Notes under the pieces: generated by a model
The model's input: the letters and a program-made list of their open reading frames with translations, nothing else
Database searches by the model: none
What the model was told of the DNA's origin: nothing
Shown: positions 1 to 6,503 of the stretch, in pieces
How positions within the stretch are numbered: position 1 is the first letter of the stretch
Layout of the letters: each line of letters begins with the position of its first letter
Assembly: GCF_013426895.1 (NCBI RefSeq)
Contig: NZ_AP023174.1
Span: 1,674,001-1,738,000 of the forward strand
DNA length: 64,000 bases
Direction of reading: 5' to 3'
Source of the DNA: Paraburkholderia largidicola
Lineage (GTDB): Bacteria > Pseudomonadota > Gammaproteobacteria > Burkholderiales > Burkholderiaceae
Translations under genes and position numbers: made by a program

Positions 1-2
1 GT

Positions 3-62
3 TCACCTGTGATGAACGCGCCGGCGCCGTTGCGTGCCGGCCACGAACGGAGGCTGTCGTGA
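3..62 (+). CDS. possible 3' end of an upstream gene (partial)
   Basis: A reading frame is open from the left edge and ends in TGA at 60-62, overlapping the ATG at 62 of the next gene (TGATG). That is the usual junction of coupled operon genes. Only about 19 residues (ending HERRLS) are visible, so no family can be named. A second possible stop in another frame lies at 10-12. If real, this is the gene before the HDO operon, and could be the missing precursor or partner gene. Confidence 0.3.
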   Translation, partial: SPVMNAPAPLRAGHERRLS

Positions 63-1048
63 TGGACGACATTTTTGAACCACAGGCGTTTGTGCTGGCG
101 GGGAAGTGTCTCAGCACGTCGCCTTCGCTCGTCATCGAAGACGACGAGAACCAATATGAATTTCCGGCGTCCGTCGACGGTGAAGACGCGGCGTCCCTGA
201 TCAGCGCGCTGCGCTCCGGCGTCAAGGCGGAGGAGGTGATCTCCCGCTATTCGCCGTACGAACAGAAAGTGTTCGACCGTCTGAAGGAACTGCAACTGGT
301 GCGCGCGGTGAAGCCCGCGCTGGCCCGCAGCGGCCTCGACGTGCTGCTCGAACTCGAAGATCTCGCCAACGATCTGCTGTATCGCACGCTCTATACGAAC
401 GTGTTCTGGGAGAAGTGCTCGTCCGCGAGTTCGGGCGACGACATTCCCCTCAACGTGATCCACGGGATGATCGTGGAGAACTACCATTTCCTGTTCCGCG
501 AAAGCTATTTCGACGCGCCCGTTCTTTCATACGTCGCGAACACGGGCGTGCGGCTCTCGATGAACGAGTTCTACGCGGAAGAGTACGGCCACGACGAACT
601 GTTGCTCAAGGCGCTGAACACGCTCGGCGTCACGCGCGAGGATCTCGCGCGCACCGTGCCGTTGCCGCAAACCATGGCGCTGTGTAACGCGCTTGCTTTC
701 TGGGCGCATAGCGACCCGCTGTTTTTCTTTTCGACCCTCGGCATTCTCGAAGGCAAGGACATCAAGCAGGATTCCTTCCTCGACGCGGCGTATCGGATCG
801 GTGTCGATCCTGCTTTGCTGAAGCCCGTGAAAGCGCATTCCGACATCAACCTGAACGGCGGTCACGGCAGCCTGACGCGCAAGATCTTTTCGCGCATTCC
901 CGCCATTGCGGATGCCGACGTGCGGCGCATGCGCGCGCACACGCATCTGTTCATCGAACTGTACGACCAGTTCTATACGGGCATCTGGGAACACTATTCG
1001 ACGTCTCCGACGCTGCTGCGCACACTCGACGTCAACGGGGAGGCATGA
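62..1048 (+). CDS. haem-oxygenase-like diiron oxidase (HDO) family protein, paralogue 1
   Basis: Predicted cytosolic iron-containing redox enzyme of the TenA/PqqC-like haem-oxygenase fold, the family that includes UndA, BesC and SznF-type oxidases. Residues about 30-82 form a small alpha/beta winged-helix-like domain ending in 'FDRLKELQL', resembling RiPP recognition elements. The helical HDO domain follows. Candidate metal ligands are E139 and H142 (ENYH), E174 and H177 (EEYGH), E230 (GILEG), H259 and H268. The acidic residue four positions before the last His in paralogues 2 and 3 is Leu here, so metal binding may be altered. A shared 'VPLPxT' motif links all three paralogues. Start: ATG at 62 sits 8 nt after CGGAGG; a GTG at 59 is also possible. 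Substrate unknown. Confidence 0.75.
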   Translation: MDDIFEPQAFVLAGKCLSTSPSLVIEDDENQYEFPASVDGEDAASLISALRSGVKAEEVISRYSPYEQKVFDRLKELQLVRAVKPALARSGLDVLLELEDLANDLLYRTLYTNVFWEKCSSASSGDDIPLNVIHGMIVENYHFLFRESYFDAPVLSYVANTGVRLSMNEFYAEEYGHDELLLKALNTLGVTREDLARTVPLPQTMALCNALAFWAHSDPLFFFSTLGILEGKDIKQDSFLDAAYRIGVDPALLKPVKAHSDINLNGGHGSLTRKIFSRIPAIADADVRRMRAHTHLFIELYDQFYTGIWEHYSTSPTLLRTLDVNGEA

Positions 1049-2043
1049 TGCAGGCCACGACCGCAGCAGATCTTTTCGCCGCGCCGCGCTTTCGTCCCGG
1101 CGTGCAACTGATCGAAGAGCACAACGGCCTGACGCTCGACTATCGCGAGCAATCGTGTTCCGTCGTTGCCGACAGTCAGGGCGCGCTCAAGGCGTTCGTC
1201 GATTCGCTCCGACGCGGCGACACGTCGACGGCCGAACTGAAGCGCCGTCATCCGGAGCTTGCGTCGGAAATCGACGGGCTGCTGGAGGAGTTCGACCGGC
1301 TCGGCCTGCTGACCGAGAGCGCGTTTCCCACGCCTCAGGGTTGTCTGTCAGGCGAGGAGTTCTATCACCGGCTCAGAAAGTTCGCCGCTGAAACCATCGA
1401 GGCGAATTCGAAATCGCGTCTCTATCTGGGGCTGTGCGACCGCACCTTGCCGAAGAGCGCGCTGATCGGCTACGCGCTCGAATACTTCTATATCGTGCGC
1501 GAGGCGCCGGGTCTGATCGCGCCGTCGCTCGCGCATGCCGAACCCGTCAAGGTGCAGAAGCTGCTGCAAGGCTTTCTCGCCTCGGAACTGAATCACGACG
1601 ACATGCTGCGGGAGTCGCTGCATGCCGTTTCCATCCGCACCGACAATCTCGACTATCTGGTGCCGCTGCCCGCCACGTTCGCGCTGTGCGCGTCGCTCGG
1701 CGTGTATGCGCGCCAGCATCCGTTGAGCTTCAAGTCGCTGCTGTTCCTGTTCGAGCAGCCGAGCGTGAGCTTTCATATCGAACTGGCGAACTATTGCCGC
1801 GAGACGGGCATCCCGGAAGGCTTCTGGCGTCCGATCGCCCGTCACTCGACGATCAACGACGAGTTCGATCACGAAGACATTTCGCTCAGCCTGCTTGCTG
1901 AAATCGAGGCCATCTCGCCTGAAGAGCAGATGACGGTCAAGAAGCACGTGATGCTCGCCATCGAAACCATGGTGCTGCAGGAGAACCAGATTCTCGATTT
2001 TTACGGCCGTCAGTCCGTCGTCAAACCGCGCATCTTTGCCTGA
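1045..2043 (+). CDS. haem-oxygenase-like diiron oxidase (HDO) family protein, paralogue 2
   Basis: Second of three tandem HDO-fold proteins (332 aa), overlapping the previous stop codon; a second ATG at 1048 is an equally good start behind GGGGAGG at 1037-1043. Residues about 20-92 form the same N-terminal winged-helix-like domain (ending 'EEFDRLGLL'), followed by the helical HDO domain. Visible ligand positions: E146, E181 and H184 (ELNH), E237, H267, D272 and H276 (HSTINDEFDH). The first-helix His of the other paralogues is Tyr149 here (EYFY), so the site may bind metal differently or have lost activity. The tight overlap indicates cotranslation and a possible complex. Function is inferred only from fold and context. 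Confidence 0.75.
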   Translation: MMQATTAADLFAAPRFRPGVQLIEEHNGLTLDYREQSCSVVADSQGALKAFVDSLRRGDTSTAELKRRHPELASEIDGLLEEFDRLGLLTESAFPTPQGCLSGEEFYHRLRKFAAETIEANSKSRLYLGLCDRTLPKSALIGYALEYFYIVREAPGLIAPSLAHAEPVKVQKLLQGFLASELNHDDMLRESLHAVSIRTDNLDYLVPLPATFALCASLGVYARQHPLSFKSLLFLFEQPSVSFHIELANYCRETGIPEGFWRPIARHSTINDEFDHEDISLSLLAEIEAISPEEQMTVKKHVMLAIETMVLQENQILDFYGRQSVVKPRIFA

Positions 2044-2051
2044 GAGCTGCC

Positions 2052-3554
2052 ATGGAACGCTGGGATATCGATCGATACAGACGGCCGGCGTTGGTGCCGT
2101 GCGAAGTGTCGGCGGGCATCGAGGGATTGACGATCGGCGTGGGCGACGATGCCATCGACCTGTCGTTCGAAGGCGTCGCGCGCGACGAGGTGGCCGAGGT
2201 CGTCACGCAGTTGATGCGGCCTGCGTCTGATATCTGGGTGCGCCTGGGCGAAGGCGCGTGCCCCGCGTGGATTCGTACGCTCACGGTGCAACTGGATGCG
2301 CTGTCGCTGATCGAGGAGACGGATAGCGGAATCGACAGCATCACGTCCGATGCCCAGCGCGCGATGGCGTTGTGCGATGAAGTTGGGCAACGGCTGGCCG
2401 TTGTCGTCGGACGTCGGCTTGCGATGTATCAGGATGTGCTGAGCGTCGTTCATCAGATGCTCACGGCAGACACGCACGATCGCGACGCGATGCCCAGTGC
2501 GTTTCCATTTTCTGATGAAGGCAGCGGCAAGTTCGCCGGCAACTTCGCGCTTCAGTCGCTCCATTTCCAGTTGGCGTATGCGCGCCATAACGCCCCGGAA
2601 ATCGTGTTCGCGTGGCAGCGCGTGCTCGCCGACGTGTTCCAACACGTGGGCTGGCATCCGGCGACGGCCGTGTCGGACGATGCTCCTCTGGAGCGCTTCC
2701 GCAGCGTCGCCTCGCTCGATCCCGTCGATCTGGAAATGTATCTGCTGTCGTTCGCGCATTTCGTCGAGATCGCGCCGCTGCGTGTCGGCAGGCGCATGAC
2801 GTCGGCGGATACGGAACGCTTCACCGAACCCTGCAGCGGTCTCGCGCTCGCCGCGCGCGCCGAGCGCCTGCTACTCAACGCGCTCGAACAACTGGGCAGT
2901 AACGCGTATGCAGCGGCGGCGCTCGAGAGCCATGACATCACGCCGCTCGTGAAGGGCCTGTACATCGAGCAGTATCACGTCACCGACCGGTTCGTCGAGA
3001 TACTCGGGCCGTTGCTGTCGCGCCGCCTCAAACGCAATCTGCGCGCGCGGCTGTTCCAGTACTTCCAGGAAGAATACGGTCACGAAGCATTCGAACTGGC
3101 CACGTGTGTCGCGCTCGGCATGAACGAAGCCGAGGTGCGCGCATCGGTGCCGCTGCCGCTTACGGCGCTGTATATCGACGCGTACACGGTGCTGGCGCAT
3201 CGCCTGCCCACAGCATTCTTTACGTCGATCATGGTCACGGAAGGCCTGCGCGACCAGCACAGTCCCGTACACGAGCACATCGCCGCGCTGGTCGAAAGCG
3301 CGTTGCACGCGGGCGATATCGTCGCAAAGCATGGCGAGACCAACGACGAACTGAATCATCCGAGCCTGTCGCGCCTGTTCCTCGCCGACGTCCCACACGT
3401 GAGCGCGGCGGAGCAGCGGTACAGCCTCGAATCGGCGCTCTTCATGCTCGAAGTGAACATGCGGCAGCTGGAGTCGGTCGCGTTCTTTTATGGTGAACAG
3501 ACACGTCTCCAGTTTCATGGGCTTCGTGAAGGCAGGAGGCCGCTTGAAATCTGA
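2052..3554 (+). CDS. haem-oxygenase-like diiron oxidase (HDO) family protein, long paralogue 3
   Basis: Third tandem HDO-fold protein, 500 aa, starting 8 nt after the previous stop. Residues about 10-95 are the winged-helix-like N-terminal domain; about 96-280 are an additional mostly helical region absent from the shorter paralogues; the HDO domain fills the rest. It is the only one of the three with the complete ligand set by eye: E306/H309 (EQYH), E341/H344 (EEYGH), E397 (VTEG), H427, D432 and H436 (HGETNDELNH). It is therefore the best candidate for the active oxygenase, with the others as partners or diverged enzymes. The family activates O2 at a diiron centre to desaturate, cleave or hydroxylate amino-acid-like or fatty substrates; which applies here is unknown. 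Confidence 0.75.
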   Translation: MERWDIDRYRRPALVPCEVSAGIEGLTIGVGDDAIDLSFEGVARDEVAEVVTQLMRPASDIWVRLGEGACPAWIRTLTVQLDALSLIEETDSGIDSITSDAQRAMALCDEVGQRLAVVVGRRLAMYQDVLSVVHQMLTADTHDRDAMPSAFPFSDEGSGKFAGNFALQSLHFQLAYARHNAPEIVFAWQRVLADVFQHVGWHPATAVSDDAPLERFRSVASLDPVDLEMYLLSFAHFVEIAPLRVGRRMTSADTERFTEPCSGLALAARAERLLLNALEQLGSNAYAAAALESHDITPLVKGLYIEQYHVTDRFVEILGPLLSRRLKRNLRARLFQYFQEEYGHEAFELATCVALGMNEAEVRASVPLPLTALYIDAYTVLAHRLPTAFFTSIMVTEGLRDQHSPVHEHIAALVESALHAGDIVAKHGETNDELNHPSLSRLFLADVPHVSAAEQRYSLESALFMLEVNMRQLESVAFFYGEQTRLQFHGLREGRRPLEI

Positions 3555-4827
3555 CGACGGCGCCGACGAAGGAGGCGAGCGCGGAATTGAACGCGCTCAG
3601 CGCTTCGATCCCGTCAATCCCTATTGGGAACAATTCCTCGACGAAGCGGGCCTCGACATGACGGGCGCGCGCGGCGACGGCTGCTATATCGAAACAGCCG
3701 ATGGCCGCGCGTTGCTCGATTGCCTCGCCGGTTTTGGCACGGCGAACCTGGGGCACGCGCATGAGTCGCTGCTCGCGCGTTTTGCCGATGCACTGCAGCG
3801 CACGTCGGTGAATGTGTTTCCGTTCGAATGCGCCGAGTCCCAACTCGCGCTCGCTGAAAAGTTGCTCGCGCTCAGCGGCCGGCGCTTCCAGAAAGTGTTC
3901 TTCGCGACCACGGGCGCGGAGGCCGTCGAAAGCGCTGTGAAGTTCGCGATGACGAGCACAGGGCGTACCGATGTCGTCACCTTCCGCGACGCCTTCCACG
4001 GCCTGTCGATGTTTTCGTCGTTCATGACGGGCAATCCGTTCTGGACGGAAGCGCTGCGCTGGAAGCCGGGCAACGTCCATCACGTCGATGCGCAGAATTT
4101 CGCCGCGCTCGAAGACAGTCTCGCGAGCCGCAAGATCGCTGCCGTTGTGTTCGAGCCCGTGGCGGGATCGTCGGCGGCGCAGCACTGGACGGCCGACACC
4201 GCGTCGCGTCTCGCGGCGCTGTGTCGTTCGACGGGAACGAAGCTGATCGCCGACGAGGTGTATTGCGGCCTCGGCCGCACGGGGACATGGTTCGGCATCG
4301 ACGCGATCGGCATGGACGCCAAGGGACCCGCGGCAACCGCGGCGCCCGACATGATCGTCGTATCGAAAGGACTGACGGGCGGGCTGGTGCCGCTGTCGGC
4401 CGTGCTGATGAACGACGGCGATTTCGATGCCGTGTTCGGTGCGCCCGGCAAGGCGAAAGTGCAGGGCTCGACCTTTGGCGGCAACCGGCTCGCCATGCAG
4501 TGCGGGCTGATCGTGCTCGACCTCGTCGAACGCGGACGGCTGGTCGAGAACGCGGCCGCGATGGGCGCACTGATCGGCGAGCGCATCGCAGCGCGTTTCG
4601 ATTCGCGCGTGAGCGTGCACGGCAAGGGCCTCGCGCTCAGCCTCAAGCTCGACCCGCGTCTGGACAGGAACATGACCGACGTGTGGGTGGATCTGATCGA
4701 CGGCGGCGTGCTGGCGATGCCGAATTCCGCTGCGCCGGATTCGCTGCGCCTGTCGCCGCCGCTGATTTTCGGCGTGGATGAAGTGGAAGTTCTGATCGAC
4801 CGACTCGACGAGGCGCTACAGCCATGA
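3544..4827 (+). CDS. class III PLP-dependent aminotransferase
   Basis: Fold-type I aminotransferase of the ornithine/diaminobutyrate/acetylornithine class. 'TTGAEAVESAVKFA' (phosphate region), 'IADEVYCGLGRTG' (the Asp that contacts the PLP ring nitrogen) and 'VVSKGLTGGLVPLS' (Schiff-base Lys) are all present, followed by 'STFGGN'. I chose the TTG at 3544 because a perfect AGGAGG lies at 3534-3539; this gives 427 aa and an 11-bp overlap with the preceding gene. An in-frame ATG at 3490 adds 18 residues but has only a distant GGAG. It could install an amine on the product of the HDO enzymes or generate their substrate. The acceptor is unknown. It overlaps the next gene by ATGA. Confidence 0.88.
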   Translation: MKSDDGADEGGERGIERAQRFDPVNPYWEQFLDEAGLDMTGARGDGCYIETADGRALLDCLAGFGTANLGHAHESLLARFADALQRTSVNVFPFECAESQLALAEKLLALSGRRFQKVFFATTGAEAVESAVKFAMTSTGRTDVVTFRDAFHGLSMFSSFMTGNPFWTEALRWKPGNVHHVDAQNFAALEDSLASRKIAAVVFEPVAGSSAAQHWTADTASRLAALCRSTGTKLIADEVYCGLGRTGTWFGIDAIGMDAKGPAATAAPDMIVVSKGLTGGLVPLSAVLMNDGDFDAVFGAPGKAKVQGSTFGGNRLAMQCGLIVLDLVERGRLVENAAAMGALIGERIAARFDSRVSVHGKGLALSLKLDPRLDRNMTDVWVDLIDGGVLAMPNSAAPDSLRLSPPLIFGVDEVEVLIDRLDEALQP

Positions 4828-5906
4828 ATGCGAACAATCAGAAGCAGAAGGAGGGCGCCGGCTACGCTGCGCTGCTCGTGGCGCTGTGCTGGTGGGGCCT
4901 GATGCCGCTGTATTACTGGCATCTGAAGGAAGTGAGCGCGCCGGAGATGCTCGCGCATCGCGTGTTCTGGTCGTTCGTGGTGCTGTCGGCCGTGATTGCT
5001 CTCAAGCCCGCGTTGCGGCAACACATGGGTGACTGGCGCTCGTTCCTGCTCGCACTGTTGCCGGCGATTTTGCTGTCCGCGAACTGGGTTGTGTATATCC
5101 TGGCGTCGGTGACGGGGAACGCGTTACAGGCGAGTCTAGGCTATTTCCTGAATCCGCTGCTGTCGGCTGCGCTTGGCATCGTTTTTCTGAACGAGCGTCT
5201 GAACGGTCTGAAAGCGGCAGCGCTGGCGCTCGGACTGGCCGGCACCTTCGTCCAGTGTTACGCGCATGGCGGCGTGCCCGTGTTCGCCGTGATGCTGACG
5301 GTGACGTTCTCGCTGCTCGGCCTTACGCGCAAAGTGTGGCCGACGCGAAACGCGATCGTCAGCACGTGGCGCGAAACCGTCGTGATGATGCCGTTCGCGC
5401 TCGGCTATTTCGGCTATCTGACGTCGCATCATGCACTTGCGTTTACGTCGTTCGGCGTCGACGCGTCCGTGCTGATGATGCTGGCGGGGCCGCTGACCGT
5501 CGTGCCCCTCGCGCTCTACGCGTACGCAATGCCGCTCGTGTCGATGACGGAATCGGCCGTGATGCAATACGTGACGCCGACCGTGACGTTCATTCTCGCG
5601 CTCACGGTCTTCCACGAACGGTTAACGACCGTCGATCTGACAGGTTACGGGCTGATCTGGTGCGGCCTCGCGCTCGCGACCTATGCGTCGATCCGGCGTC
5701 GTCCGCTTGCGCTCGCCGTCGCGGCGCCAGGAACGGCGCAGGGAACGCAAAGTGTGCAGGGCGTGCAAGGTGCGAGCGTGGCAGGACAGAACGTGTCCTT
5801 TCTTTCGTCGCACAAAAAGACGCCAGCTTCCGCTGGCGTGAATAGGTTCTGGCATTCCGAGGGCCGTCCAGAACCTGAGAGACGGTGCGAAAAGTCTGAC
5901 GCATAA
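4824..5906 (+). CDS. rarD: RarD-type EamA/DMT family permease
   Basis: Inner-membrane drug/metabolite transporter of the RarD family ('chloramphenicol-sensitive protein RarD'). It has many hydrophobic segments and the typical opening 'GLMPLYYWHLKEVSAPEMLAHRVFWS'. The core ends near residue 300, the usual family length. The last roughly 60 residues are low-complexity (Gln/Gly/Val/Ala) and read through an inverted repeat at 5820-5839, so they may not be conserved. The start overlaps the aminotransferase stop (ATGA), placing it in the same operon, where it could export the pathway product. Transport substrate is not known for this subgroup; a housekeeping RarD that happens to be cotranscribed is the alternative. 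Confidence 0.85.
   Translation: MNANNQKQKEGAGYAALLVALCWWGLMPLYYWHLKEVSAPEMLAHRVFWSFVVLSAVIALKPALRQHMGDWRSFLLALLPAILLSANWVVYILASVTGNALQASLGYFLNPLLSAALGIVFLNERLNGLKAAALALGLAGTFVQCYAHGGVPVFAVMLTVTFSLLGLTRKVWPTRNAIVSTWRETVVMMPFALGYFGYLTSHHALAFTSFGVDASVLMMLAGPLTVVPLALYAYAMPLVSMTESAVMQYVTPTVTFILALTVFHERLTTVDLTGYGLIWCGLALATYASIRRRPLALAVAAPGTAQGTQSVQGVQGASVAGQNVSFLSSHKKTPASAGVNRFWHSEGRPEPERRCEKSDA
5812..5839 (-). terminator. intrinsic terminator read on the minus strand
   Basis: Perfect 8-bp stem (ACGCCAGC at 5820-5827 pairing with GCTGGCGT at 5832-5839) with a TTCC loop. A run of A on the plus strand at 5814-5818 becomes a U-tract in a minus-strand transcript. It lies inside the rarD reading frame, so it points to a minus-strand transcript rather than ending the operon. 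Confidence 0.6.
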
Positions 5907-5970
5907 AGGGCGTCGAAGACCGAGTTTCAAATTTCGGCGCGCTCGATTGGGAAATCTGGCGCGCTAAACG
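5813..5970 (-). ncRNA. candidate structured small RNA, antisense to the rarD 3' end
   Basis: Read on the minus strand, this stretch holds three successive hairpins. They are a 5-bp GACGC/GCGTC stem (5898-5914), an 8-bp GGTTCTGG/CCAGAACC stem (5845-5875), and an 8-bp stem with a 4-nt loop (5820-5839) followed by TCTTTTT, a typical intrinsic terminator. No minus-strand protein family was recognised here. The 5' end is uncertain because no convincing promoter was found; the boundary near 5970 is a guess. It could instead be a terminator region with unrelated inverted repeats. Confidence 0.35.
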
Positions 5971-6503
5971 CATGTTGCCGAGTGTACCCCCAGTTCGCAA
6001 AATGAGCTTGCAAAATATGCGATTTAGTTGGGGTCGGATTGTTCGCTCGCGTACAAAGGCATTTGTAAGCCAGGTCCCGCCATCAGTCGCGTCGGCGCCT
6101 GTTCCAAAGGGCCCGAATCGCCATTTTTGCGCCATCGGAGCGATCCTGAAAAAGAACATATAATCAAAGGTCGCGACCGCGCCGGGCAACGGATTCCCGG
6201 CGATGTGGACGGGAGAACAATGAGCCGCGGGCGAAGCAGTTCGGGGAGGGGCGTGGTTGCCGTCATCGGCGTGCCGATGGGACTTGCCTTTCCTGCATCG
6301 GATAAGCGCGCGCATGTCGGCCATCCGATCGTTCTGGCGCTGGCTGTGTGGGCCGGCCCGTTCGGGCTGGCTTTCGTTGGTTCCCCTTCAAGCTTGCATC
6401 GAAAGACATGTTGCGCGATATGCAGCATGTCGGCGCGCCGCCGCATGTCGTGTCGCAGTTTTCATCCGGATTTCACAGGGCTCCTGAGGAGCCAGGCAAT
6501 TTC
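5971..6503. other. intergenic region before the TerB gene
   Basis: No protein-coding gene is supported here. A TATAAT at 6159-6164 could be a -10 box for the downstream operon, but no good -35 lies 16-18 bp upstream. A short GGCTCC/GGAGCC hairpin at 6479-6493 encloses the purine-rich stretch before the ATG at 6504. The rest is GC-rich sequence with only antisense or shadow frames. Confidence 0.4.

Noticed and set aside
5840..5960. CTCTCAGG-like sequence on the minus strand resembling part of a glycine riboswitch
   Set aside because: The remaining aptamer core and a glycine gene downstream are missing; the hairpins fit a small RNA or terminator region better.
6127..6164. Promoter TTGCGC...TATAAT before the TerB module
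   Set aside because: The spacer would be 26 bp; only the -10 box is convincing.
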